Assembly (NCBI GenBank): GCA_964626755.1 | Contig: CAZVGO010000008.1 | Coordinates: 1-64,000, forward strand | Direction of reading: 5' to 3' | Source of the DNA: JACDAV01 sp964626755 | GTDB taxonomy: Bacteria > Chloroflexota > Limnocylindria > Limnocylindrales > CSP1-4 | Length of the DNA stretch: 64,000 nucleotides | In this document: in pieces, positions 57,453 through 64,000 of the stretch | How the letters are laid out: each line of letters starts with the position of its first letter | Numbering within the stretch: the stretch's first letter is position 1 | Position numbers and translations under genes: made by a program | The notes under the pieces: generated by a model | What the model saw: only the letters and a program-made list of their open reading frames with translations | What the model was told of the DNA's origin: nothing | The model's database searches: none

Positions 57453-57896
57453 GTGGGCCTGCCGCAAGACCGGAGGGAACGAGATGCATGGGTGGTGCAG
57501 CGTGGCCTCTACTCGGTCACCCGCGGCCGGTTCGGCCTCCGGACCGCGACGGCCGACCACCAGGGCATGCTGCGCCTGCGGACGATCGGGCGTCGCACGG
57601 GTGAGGAGCGGGCGGCCGTCCTTGCCTACTTCGAGGATGGTCCCGACCTGGTAACCATGGCCATGAACGGTTGGGCCGATGCCGAGCCCGCCTGGTGGCT
57701 CAACCTGCAGGCCCACCCCGACGTCATCGTCGATCTGCCCGGTGGGTCGCGCGCCGTCCACGCACGTGCAGCGGACAAGGACGAGCGGCCGCGCCTGTGG
57801 GCGAGGTGGGCCGGCTACGACAAGGGTCTCGACGACTATGCGGCCCGGCGGTCCGGAGAGACCGCGGTCGTCATCCTGTCGCCCCGACCTGAATAG
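57453..57896 (+). CDS. Deazaflavin-dependent nitroreductase (DDN) family protein
   Basis: A 147-residue split-barrel protein: MLRLRTIGRRTGEERAAVLAYFEDGPDLVTMAMNGWADAEPAWWLNLQAHPDVIVDLPGGSRAVHARAADKDERPRLWARW matches the DDN/F420-binding family (GRRTGxxR; WxxNLxAxPxV). Expected to use F420H2 or a flavin; substrate unknown. The start is uncertain, GTG 57453 being the first in frame. It is 9 bp before the DUF4386 gene, probably one transcript. Second DDN-type gene within 4 kb, on the other side of the heliorhodopsin gene. Confidence 0.82.
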   Translation: MGLPQDRRERDAWVVQRGLYSVTRGRFGLRTATADHQGMLRLRTIGRRTGEERAAVLAYFEDGPDLVTMAMNGWADAEPAWWLNLQAHPDVIVDLPGGSRAVHARAADKDERPRLWARWAGYDKGLDDYAARRSGETAVVILSPRPE

Positions 57897-57905
57897 GAGA
57901 AGAGA

Positions 57906-58649
57906 ATGAACACGAACCGAACGATCGCCGAAGGTACCGGGAAGCCCGGCATGAGCGCGGATCGGCGAGCCGCCGTCTGGATCGGCGTGCTGTACCTCAT
58001 CGGAACGGTTGCACTGGTCCTCAGCCTGGTCGTCACGGACGCGGTCCTGACGGGCCCCGCCTTCCTGGCCCAGGTCGCCGCGCAGCCGAACCAGCTGGCC
58101 ATCGGAGTCCTGCTCGTCCTGCTGGCGGGCTTCGCGCTCGCGATGGTCCCGGTCGTGTTCTGGCCGGTCGGCAAGCGGTACAACGAAACACTGGCCATGG
58201 GGTACGTCGTCTTCCGTGGCGCGATCGAGACGGTCATCTACATCGTCGGCGCGCTCGGGTGGCTGCTGCTGATCGCGCTGAGCACAGAACCGGACGCAGC
58301 GTCAGTCGCCGGCTCCGTGCGCTCGGCCGAGACCGTGATCTGGGAGCAGGTGGGGGTCTTCCCGTTCGTTCTCGGCGCGCTGATGTTCTATGTCCTGCTC
58401 TACCAGTCGCGGCTCGTGCCCCGGTGGCTGTCCACCTGGGGGCTCGTGGGGGCCGCGCTCTACGTCGTGGCGCCGCTTGGAAGCATGTTTGAGCTCTCGC
58501 TGGGCTTCTTCATGGCTCCACTCGCCCTGCAGGAGATGGTCATGGCGATTTGGCTGATCGCGAAGGGCTTCAACCCATCTTCGATCGCTGCCGAGTCTGC
58601 CGGAAGGACATCAGTGCCGCGGACCGCTGCTTCGGGGTCAGCAGCGTAG
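57906..58649 (+). CDS. DUF4386 family membrane protein
   Basis: A 247-residue protein with six likely membrane helices. Typical DUF4386 features: AVWIGVLYLIGTVALVLSLV, LLAGFALAMVPVVFWPVGKRYNETLAMGYVVFRGAIETVIYIVGALGWLLLIAL, ALMFYVLLYQSRLVPRWLSTWGLVGAALYVVAPL and LALQEMVMAIWLIAKGFNPS. ATG 57906 has AGGAGAAG just upstream. Function unknown. Confidence 0.85.
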   Translation: MNTNRTIAEGTGKPGMSADRRAAVWIGVLYLIGTVALVLSLVVTDAVLTGPAFLAQVAAQPNQLAIGVLLVLLAGFALAMVPVVFWPVGKRYNETLAMGYVVFRGAIETVIYIVGALGWLLLIALSTEPDAASVAGSVRSAETVIWEQVGVFPFVLGALMFYVLLYQSRLVPRWLSTWGLVGAALYVVAPLGSMFELSLGFFMAPLALQEMVMAIWLIAKGFNPSSIAAESAGRTSVPRTAASGSAA

Positions 58650-58734
58650 AAACGGCACGACGGTGACAGGTCAGCGTCGCCCGGCGCCGACCTTCTCGCC
58701 GCGCCTGGCCGAGGGCAACGCGACCGATATCGTC

Positions 58735-59970
58735 CTACGAACGAAGTGCGGCCGTCGCGCGCCGCTCGACGATGGCTCGAGCGACGACAGGTGCGTCTTC
58801 GACGACTCCCAGCAGCAGTGACGACTTGCGCTTGCGAAGGAAGTGCACCCCCATGAAATAGAGGCCATCGATCACGCTGCTCGCGCCATTCTGCTGAATA
58901 GGAAAGCCGAGGTCGTCGAACGCGTCGGGCCAGGGAAGCCAATCACGATAGGCGGGACGGAAGCCCCCGGCGAAGATGACGGCGCCGATGTGGGCCAATG
59001 ACAGCTCCTCGGGAGCGCCCGGCGCGAACGGTTCTGGATCGTGGATCTCCGGCGTGGGCAACCCTTGGGCGGCGGAGGTCTTGCGGACCAGGTCCATCAG
59101 CTCCCGGTAGCGATCATCGGCCCAGGCGACGGTCTCGACCAGGTCCGGCGCGAACCGGGCCGTGTGGCCGCTGGCGCCGCGGAAATGGCCGACGAGGGTG
59201 ACGCCCTGTGCTCGGAGCGTCCGAAGGTGCAGGTCGTGTCCACCCCCATGGCCGGTCGCTGTGATGTTCGCCCCGAGACGGGCCGCGGGGCTCGGGAGGG
59301 AGGCAACAGACGCGTCGAGGAAGCCGGACTCGACGAGCCACCAGACCAGATCCCGACCGCCGATGCGGCGCGGAGCCCAAGCCGCCCGGCCACACGCCAG
59401 CACGACATCGCGACCGGCCTCGTGCAACTCCTCCGCTACCTGGCAGCCGGACTGGCCGCTCCCGACCACGAGCACGCCGCCCGCTGGCAGGGATCCGGCG
59501 TTCCGGTAGTCCTCGACATCGATCTGCAGGAGATCGGCCGACAGGTCGCCTGCTCCGGCCGGGCGATGCGGTCGTTGGAACGCACCGTTCGCAAGGACCA
59601 GGCTCGCGGCATGCATCGATCCTGCAGTCGTGTCGAGCAGGAACCCACCACCCGGTTCCGACTCGATCGACCGGACCTCGACCCCCTCTCGCACCGGGGC
59701 CCCGAAGCTTTCCGCATAGCGTGCCAGGAAGGCCACGATCTCATCGCGCGGCATGAAGCCGTCGGGATCGTCGCCCTCGTAGGAGGTGTCCGGGAGCTGG
59801 ACGGTCCAGTTCGGTGTCACCAGGCAGAAGGTGTCCCACCGGTTCCGCCATGTCTGACCGACTCGGCCACGCTCGAGGACCGCATGCTCGATGCCCGCAC
59901 CCGACAGCTCATGGCTCAGGCCCAGCCCAGCCTGCCCGCCGCCTACGATCACCACGTCGATGCGCTCCAC
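58735..59970 (-). CDS. FAD-dependent oxidoreductase, flavin-containing monooxygenase-like
   Basis: A 411-residue two-dinucleotide-binding flavoprotein. FAD site: VVIVGGGQAGLGLSHELSGAGIEHAVLERG. Next WRNRWDTFCLVTPNWTVQLPD and GFMPRDEIVAFLARYAESFGAPV, typical of FMO/Baeyer-Villiger-like CzcO proteins. NADPH site: GVLVVGSGQSGCQVAEELHEAGRDVVLACGR. Near the end, AVIFAGGFRPAYRDWLPW and GLYFMGVHFLRKRKSSLLLGVVEDA. Substrate unknown. It stands alone on the minus strand. Confidence 0.87.
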   Translation of the reverse strand: MERIDVVIVGGGQAGLGLSHELSGAGIEHAVLERGRVGQTWRNRWDTFCLVTPNWTVQLPDTSYEGDDPDGFMPRDEIVAFLARYAESFGAPVREGVEVRSIESEPGGGFLLDTTAGSMHAASLVLANGAFQRPHRPAGAGDLSADLLQIDVEDYRNAGSLPAGGVLVVGSGQSGCQVAEELHEAGRDVVLACGRAAWAPRRIGGRDLVWWLVESGFLDASVASLPSPAARLGANITATGHGGGHDLHLRTLRAQGVTLVGHFRGASGHTARFAPDLVETVAWADDRYRELMDLVRKTSAAQGLPTPEIHDPEPFAPGAPEELSLAHIGAVIFAGGFRPAYRDWLPWPDAFDDLGFPIQQNGASSVIDGLYFMGVHFLRKRKSSLLLGVVEDAPVVARAIVERRATAALRS

Positions 59971-60156
59971 AGTGCGACCTAGCGTACCAGTGGGCGCCTT
60001 CTCACCCGATGACGCCGCATACTCTCGAGATCGACCCCGAGTGCATGTCCACCTACGAGCGGATCACGGTCGCTGGGCCCGAGATCGTCGGTGTCCGACT
60101 TACCGAGGCGGCCTACGCGCACGGTTTGGCGCTGGCGCTGCCCGAAAAGGTTGCAG

Positions 60157-60232
60157 TGGCGCGCCCGACAGGATTCGAACCTGCGACCTTCGGCTCCGGA
60201 GGCCGACGCTCTATCCACTGAGCTACAGGCGC
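60157..60232 (-). tRNA. tRNA-Arg(CCG)
   Basis: A 76-nt cloverleaf with encoded CCA. Acceptor GCGCCTG/CGGGCGC (with T-G at pair 6), D-arm GCTC/GAGC, anticodon arm TCGGC/GCCGA around loop CTCCGGA (anticodon CCG, reads CGG), T-arm GCAGG/CCTGT with TTCGAAT loop, discriminator G. A TATCAT -10-like box lies 12-17 bp upstream (60244-60249). Confidence 0.96.
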
Positions 60233-60361
60233 GCGAGGCCCCGATGATACCGGTCGCTCTCCTGAGTTGCCGTCCTTGACGAAGGGCGCTAGATTGGCGG
60301 TCGGCGTATCCCGCGCCCAACCTCTGCTCCGGCGCTCACGCCGCCGGCATCGTGAGGCAAA

Positions 60362-60376
60362 GGGGACACAGTCCCC
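60362..60376. repeat. Short perfect hairpin GGGGAC-ACA-GTCCCC
   Basis: Six-base arms at 60362-60367 and 60371-60376 with a 3-base loop, in the 224-bp gap between the tRNA and the SRPBCC gene. Too GC-short to call a terminator. Confidence 0.4.
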
Positions 60377-60423
60377 GGGATCGTGGCAGCACCCCTTCGT
60401 GGTGGCGCCCGAGGGAGCGTGAG

Positions 60424-60449
60424 TCCTTCGTCCGCTGCCCGACGAAGGA
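60424..60449 (+). promoter_or_regulatory. 5'-UTR hairpin that sequesters the ribosome-binding site
   Basis: TCCTTCGTC (60424-60432), 8-base loop, GACGAAGGA (60441-60449). The right arm contains the GAAGGA(G) Shine-Dalgarno of the gene starting at 60457, so the folded leader would block initiation. A translational switch is plausible. Confidence 0.6.
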
Positions 60450-60456
60450 GCGTGCA

Positions 60457-61140
60457 ATGACAACCCAGAAGCTCTTCAAGCGCCGCGTTCGTGAGCGGAT
60501 GTCGAAAACGGGGGAGAGCTACACGGCGGCGCGCAGGCATGTCGCACCCACACGCGACCGCCTGGCCTCGGCTGGCGCGGGACTCTCTGGCGCCCTCGAG
60601 CTCGCGTCTGACGCGAAGATCAGTGAAGCGACCGGTCGGAGATGGGAAGTGTGGCTCTCTCTCCTCGACCGATGGGGGGCGCGGCGGCGGAAGCACGGGG
60701 AGACCGTCGACTTCCTGATGGCCGAGCACGCGGTCGCCGGTTGGTGGGCCCAGGCGATCACCAACGGCTACGAGCGCACTCGCGGCATGCGGCTCAAGCA
60801 CCAGCAGCCGGACGGATTCACGATCTACGCGTCGAAGACCGTCGGTGTCCCGATCGGTGTCCTGTTCGACGCGTTCGCCAACGACCGAACGCGAGGGCAG
60901 TGGCTCACCGACGGATCGATGTCACTGCGGACCTCGCAGCCCGGCCGAGGCGCGCGCTTCGATTGGGGCGACGGGCAGACGCGAGTGAACGTCACGTTCG
61001 AAGGAAAGGGACCGGCAAAGTCCACCGTGGCCGTGGCCCACGAACGGCTCGCCGACCCCGAAGGGGCCGAGACGGTGAAGGCCTCGTGGAGGAAGCGGCT
61101 GGCAGCGCTCAAGTCCCTCCTGGAGTCGAGCGGTGTCTGA
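60457..61140 (+). CDS. SRPBCC/AHSA1-domain protein with short N-terminal DUF4287-like segment
   Basis: A 227-residue protein. Residues 1-30 (KLFKRRVRERMSKTGESYTAARRHV) are the RVRERM(x)KTGESYxxARRH motif found at the start of many short DUF4287-type proteins. Residues ~120-225 are a SRPBCC domain: KTVGVPIGVLFDAFANDRTRGQWLTDGSMSLRTSQPGRGARFDWGDGQTRVNVTFEGKGPAKSTVAVAHERL and a final helix WRKRLAALKSLLE. Ligand unknown. ATG 60457 with GAAGGAG 6 bases upstream, inside a hairpin. Confidence 0.85.
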   Translation: MTTQKLFKRRVRERMSKTGESYTAARRHVAPTRDRLASAGAGLSGALELASDAKISEATGRRWEVWLSLLDRWGARRRKHGETVDFLMAEHAVAGWWAQAITNGYERTRGMRLKHQQPDGFTIYASKTVGVPIGVLFDAFANDRTRGQWLTDGSMSLRTSQPGRGARFDWGDGQTRVNVTFEGKGPAKSTVAVAHERLADPEGAETVKASWRKRLAALKSLLESSGV

Positions 61141-61291
61141 CCGCGATCGGAAGAGCCGCGGCGAGCCGCCGGAGTCGGCCAACGGCGCCGCCCGAAGGGT
61201 CCTGCGCGGTGACGGCGATCGCGCTCACCGGCACGAAGAACGCACGCCGCGCTCGCGAGCCGGATCCGGGCCCGGGTGGTAGCGTCGCTGC

Positions 61292-62365
61292 GTGGAATAC
61301 CTGGATTACTACGCGACCCTCGGCGTGCCCAGGACGGCGACGGAGAAGGACATCCGGACCGAATACCGGAAGCTCGCCCGGAAGCACCACCCGGACGTCA
61401 ATCCCGGCAACAAGTCCGCGGAGGACCGGTTCAAGCAGATCAACGAGGCGTACGAGGTCCTGTCCGACGCGGACAAGCGCAAGAAGTACGACGAGCTCGG
61501 CTCGCGCTGGCGCGAGTACGAGCAGTGGGAGCGGGCGCAAGCGGCCGGGGCGGCCGGCGGGGCGGCTCCAGGGGCCGGCCGGGGTGGCGCCGGGCCAGGC
61601 GGCCAGCCGTTCGACTGGGGCGGGTTCACCGGCCAGGGCCCGGGCGGTGCTCGGTACGAGTACCGGACCGCGAGCGACGAGGACCTTCGCGACCTGTTCG
61701 GCGAGGAGGCGCCGTTCTCGGACTTCTTCGAGACGTTCTTCGGCTCGACCGGTTCGCCGGGGAGTGCTCGGCCGGGGGCCTCCCAGCGTCGCGCTTCGCG
61801 CCGGCGTCGGTCCGGGTCCGATCTCGAGCACCCCCTGGGGGTCAGCCTCGCAGACGCGTACCGTGGCACGACCGTCGAGCTGGCACTCCGGCTGCCGGAC
61901 GGAAAGACCAAACGCCTCGAGGTCAAGATCCCGCCCGGTGTGCGGAGCGGCTCGCGGGTCAGGGTGGCCGGGCAGGGACAGCCCGGCGAGGGCGGCGGCC
62001 CGGCCGGCGACCTCTACCTGGTGGTCGCCGTGCAGCCGGATCCGCGCTTCGAGCGTCGGGGCGACGATCTCCTCGTCGAGGTGCGAGCGCCGCTCGCGAC
62101 GCTGATCCTGGGCGGCGAGGTCCGGGTGCCCACGCCCGACGGCCGGACGCTCGCCCTTTCGGTGCCGCAGGGCACGCAGGACGGTCGGATCTTCCGGCTG
62201 CGCGGCCAGGGCATGCCCCGCCTCGGGAAGCCGGACACCAAAGGGGACCTGCACGCGGAGGTCCACGCCCAGCTTCCGACGAGCCTCTCGCGTGGGGAGC
62301 GCGAGCAGTTCGAGGAATTCGTCAAGGCCGGGGCCGGAGCGCCGGCAGGAGCGGGGACACCATGA
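61292..62365 (+). CDS. DnaJ/CbpA-type co-chaperone
   Basis: A 357-residue Hsp40 of class B. J domain MEYLDYYATLGVPRTATEKDIRTEYRKLARKHHPDVNPG with the HPD motif at ~33, a Gly/Ala-rich linker to ~130, DLRDLFGEEAPFSDFFETFFG, then the CTD I/II substrate domains (DLEHPLGVSLADAYRGTTVELALRLPDGKTKRLEVKIPPGVRSGSRVRVAGQGQPG). No zinc-finger cysteines, hence CbpA-like rather than DnaJ. GTG 61292. Overlaps the MerR gene by four bases. Confidence 0.92.
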   Translation: MEYLDYYATLGVPRTATEKDIRTEYRKLARKHHPDVNPGNKSAEDRFKQINEAYEVLSDADKRKKYDELGSRWREYEQWERAQAAGAAGGAAPGAGRGGAGPGGQPFDWGGFTGQGPGGARYEYRTASDEDLRDLFGEEAPFSDFFETFFGSTGSPGSARPGASQRRASRRRRSGSDLEHPLGVSLADAYRGTTVELALRLPDGKTKRLEVKIPPGVRSGSRVRVAGQGQPGEGGGPAGDLYLVVAVQPDPRFERRGDDLLVEVRAPLATLILGGEVRVPTPDGRTLALSVPQGTQDGRIFRLRGQGMPRLGKPDTKGDLHAEVHAQLPTSLSRGEREQFEEFVKAGAGAPAGAGTP

Positions 62366-62643
62366 CCGAGCAATCGGAACGGTATCGACGCCTGGAGGTC
62401 GCGGCACGGATGGTCCGGGTCACCCCGGCACGCGTCCGCTATTACGTCCGGGCCGGGTTCGTCCGGCCCTCGCGGATCGAGGGCGACGCACCGTACTTCG
62501 GCGACGAGGAGCTGGCCCGGATGCGCCGGATCCGGCGACTCCAGGAGGACCTTGGACTGAATGGGGCCGGCGTCGAGGTGGTCCTCCACCTGATCGACGA
62601 GGTCGAGCAACTTCAAGCGGCCCTCGAGCGGCGCACGCGCTGA
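62362..62643 (+). CDS. hspR: MerR-family regulator, HspR-like
   Basis: A 93-residue regulator: YRRLEVAARMVRVTPARVRYYVRAGFVRPSRIEGDAPYFGDEELARMRRIRRLQEDLGLNGAGVEVVLHLIDEVEQLQAALE. The winged helix and the LxLNxxGVEVVLxLxxExxxL coiled end are the HspR/CbpM form. ATG 62362 overlaps the dnaJ-type stop (ATGA) and clpB follows after 28 bp, the order seen in HspR-controlled operons. A HAIR operator (CTTGAGT-N7-ACTCAAG) was not found upstream of 61292. Confidence 0.85.
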   Translation: MTEQSERYRRLEVAARMVRVTPARVRYYVRAGFVRPSRIEGDAPYFGDEELARMRRIRRLQEDLGLNGAGVEVVLHLIDEVEQLQAALERRTR

Positions 62644-62671
62644 GCCAGGCTGCGGGACACGGAGGCAAGCG

Positions 62672-64000
62672 ATGGCTGTAGCCCAGAACAAGCTCACCGA
62701 AAAGGCGCAGGAGGCCGTCGCTGCCGCGCAGCAGGAGGCCGAGGAGCGGCAGAACACGCAGCTCGAGCCGGAGCATCTCCTGCGCGCGCTCGTCGAGCAG
62801 GAGGGCGGCGTCGTCCCGGCGGTCCTCGACCGTCTCGGGGTCCAACCAGCCGACGTTCTCGAACAGCTCGAACCTGCCCTCCAGGGCTTCGCCCGCGCGT
62901 CTGGATCGACCGACGTCTCCGTCTCGAGCCGCCTCCGCCGCGTGTTCGAGGGCGCCCGCCGCGAGGCCGAGCGGCTCAAGGACGACTACATCTCGACCGA
63001 GCACTTCCTCCTCGCCCTCGTCGACGAGGCGGAATCCGGTGCGGCCGGCCAGGTCCTCCGGCGGCTCGGCGTCACCCGCGACGCGGTCTACAAGGCGCTC
63101 CAGGAGGTCCGCGGCGGCCAGCGCGTCACGAGCGCCAACCCGGAGGCGACGTACGAGTCGCTCGAGAAGTACGGCCGCGACCTGACGGAGCTCGCTCGGC
63201 AGGGCAAGCTCGACCCGGTCATCGGGCGAGACGAGGAGGTCCGCCGGGTCATCCAGGTGCTGAGCCGGCGGACGAAGAACAACCCGGTGCTGATCGGCGA
63301 GCCGGGCGTCGGGAAGACGGCGATCGTCGAAGGCCTCGCCCAGCGGATCGTCCGCGGCGACGTGCCGGAGGGGCTGAAGGACAAGAGAATTGTCGGGCTG
63401 GATCTGGGCGCGCTCATTGCCGGCGCGAAGTACAGGGGCGAGTTCGAGGAGCGTCTCAAGGCGGTCCTCAAGGAGGTCCAGGAGTCGGCCGGCCAGGTGA
63501 TCCTGTTCATCGACGAGCTCCACACGGTGGTCGGCGCGGGAGCGGCTGAGGGGGCGATGGACGCCTCGAACATGCTCAAGCCAATGCTCGCCCGGGGTGA
63601 GCTCCACGCGATCGGCGCAACGACCCTCAACGAGTACCGCAAGCACATCGAGAAGGATGCCGCGCTCGAGCGCCGCTTCCAGCCCGTGATGGTCGACGAG
63701 CCTTCGGTCGAGGACACGATCAGCATCCTGCGCGGCCTCCGCGAGCGGTATGAGCAGCATCACCGCGTCCGGATCAAGGACTCCGCGCTCGTGGCCGCCG
63801 CGGTGCTGTCGCGTCGCTACATCACCGACCGTTTCCTGCCCGACAAGGCGATCGACCTCGTCGACGAGGCCGCGGCGAAGCTGCGAGTCGAGGCCACGAG
63901 CATGCCGGTCGAGCTCGACGAGATCCGCCGCCGGATCCAGCAGCTCGAGATCGAGCGTGAAGGCCTCCGCAAGGAGAAGGATGCAGCGTCGAAGGAGCGC
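62672..64000 (+). CDS. clpB: ClpB disaggregase, 3' end cut by window edge
   Basis: Hsp100 AAA+ disaggregase; 443 residues are in the window of ~860 expected. Clp_N repeats (MAVAQNKLTEKAQEAVAAAQQEAEERQNTQLEPEHLLRALVEQEGGVV and YISTEHFLLALVDE), then NBD1: LTELARQGKLDPVIGRDEEVRRVIQVLSRRTKNNPVLIGEPGVGKTAIVEGLAQRI (Walker A), KYRGEFEERLKAVLKEV, VILFIDELHTVVGAGAAEGAMDASN (Walker B) and AIGATTLNEYRKHIEKDAALERRFQPV. The frame is open to the last base, in the start of the middle coiled coil. ATG 62672 follows GGAGG. Confidence 0.97.
   Translation, partial: MAVAQNKLTEKAQEAVAAAQQEAEERQNTQLEPEHLLRALVEQEGGVVPAVLDRLGVQPADVLEQLEPALQGFARASGSTDVSVSSRLRRVFEGARREAERLKDDYISTEHFLLALVDEAESGAAGQVLRRLGVTRDAVYKALQEVRGGQRVTSANPEATYESLEKYGRDLTELARQGKLDPVIGRDEEVRRVIQVLSRRTKNNPVLIGEPGVGKTAIVEGLAQRIVRGDVPEGLKDKRIVGLDLGALIAGAKYRGEFEERLKAVLKEVQESAGQVILFIDELHTVVGAGAAEGAMDASNMLKPMLARGELHAIGATTLNEYRKHIEKDAALERRFQPVMVDEPSVEDTISILRGLRERYEQHHRVRIKDSALVAAAVLSRRYITDRFLPDKAIDLVDEAAAKLRVEATSMPVELDEIRRRIQQLEIEREGLRKEKDAASKER

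Noticed and set aside
59983..60221. Plus-strand frame MTPHTLEIDPE... running into the tRNA
   Set aside because: It overlaps the tRNA-Arg gene antisense, has no ribosome site and no recognised family.
1..64000. Insertion sequences, prophage, integrases, CRISPR arrays or restriction-modification loci
   Set aside because: No transposase, integrase, phage structural, cas or methyltransferase motif was seen in any plausible frame.

Overview
This is a 64 kb, very GC-rich chromosomal window with dense, often stop/start-overlapping genes and frequent GTG starts. It has the look of a monoderm Chloroflexota, possibly of the Limnocylindria/Ellin6529 type. That is an inference from gene content: several F420/deazaflavin-type proteins, a heliorhodopsin, lipoprotein-type ABC binding proteins and no outer-membrane genes. 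No marker gene in the window fixes the taxonomy.

Layout. 1-7.3 kb (minus strand): potassium-type cassette (two TrkA/KTN proteins, UspA, a KimA-like APC permease), a phosphoesterase, rsmG, a sensor histidine kinase and csoR with its operator. 7.4-9.4 kb (plus): zinc-ribbon protein, PD-(D/E)XK-like protein and hypoxanthine phosphoribosyltransferase, coupled by 4-bp overlaps. 9.4-17.8 kb (minus): eight genes for two amino-acid ABC importers (livKHMGF followed by a polar amino-acid system). 18-25.3 kb (plus): an NYN nuclease with a long RG-rich tail, holB, acylphosphatase, a second PD-(D/E)XK-like protein, an acyl-ACP thioesterase-like protein and a Pro-rich anchored protein. 25.3-36.3 kb: a sugar region (epimerases, Gfo/Idh/MocA oxidoreductase, GH36 alpha-galactosidase, GH2 beta-galactosidase) with two gene remnants (SnoaL-like and L-rhamnose mutarotase-like) and an unusual nucleotidyltransferase-like gene. 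36.3-47 kb: small stress, envelope and redox genes (SnoaL, beta-propeller, HtrA-like protease, LPG-synthase-like flippase, DUF1003, DUF1269-like, PAP2 plus diacylglycerol kinase, LLM oxidoreductase, aldo/keto reductase with divergent MarR).

47-60 kb is the most accessory-looking part: a Gly-rich surface lipoprotein, remnants of TetR and LuxR-type regulators, a GH94 phosphorylase of about 1150 residues, two deazaflavin-dependent nitroreductase-family proteins, a membrane diguanylate cyclase, a clear heliorhodopsin (56115-56954), a DUF4386 protein and a flavoprotein monooxygenase-like enzyme. The last 4 kb holds tRNA-Arg(CCG), an SRPBCC-domain gene with a hairpin over its ribosome site, and a dnaJ-hspR-clpB heat-shock operon that runs off the window.

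The strongest item is the heliorhodopsin, with Schiff-base lysine, glutamate counterion and both conserved histidines visible. Upstream of it lie a perfect 15-bp palindrome and a decayed LuxR-type helix-turn-helix gene; a diguanylate cyclase converges on it. Other points of interest are the pseudogene remnants, the GSx(n)DCD nucleotidyltransferase-like protein, the RG-rich NYN protein with a stem-loop-rich leader, and a long palindrome built from two DnaA-box-like sites.
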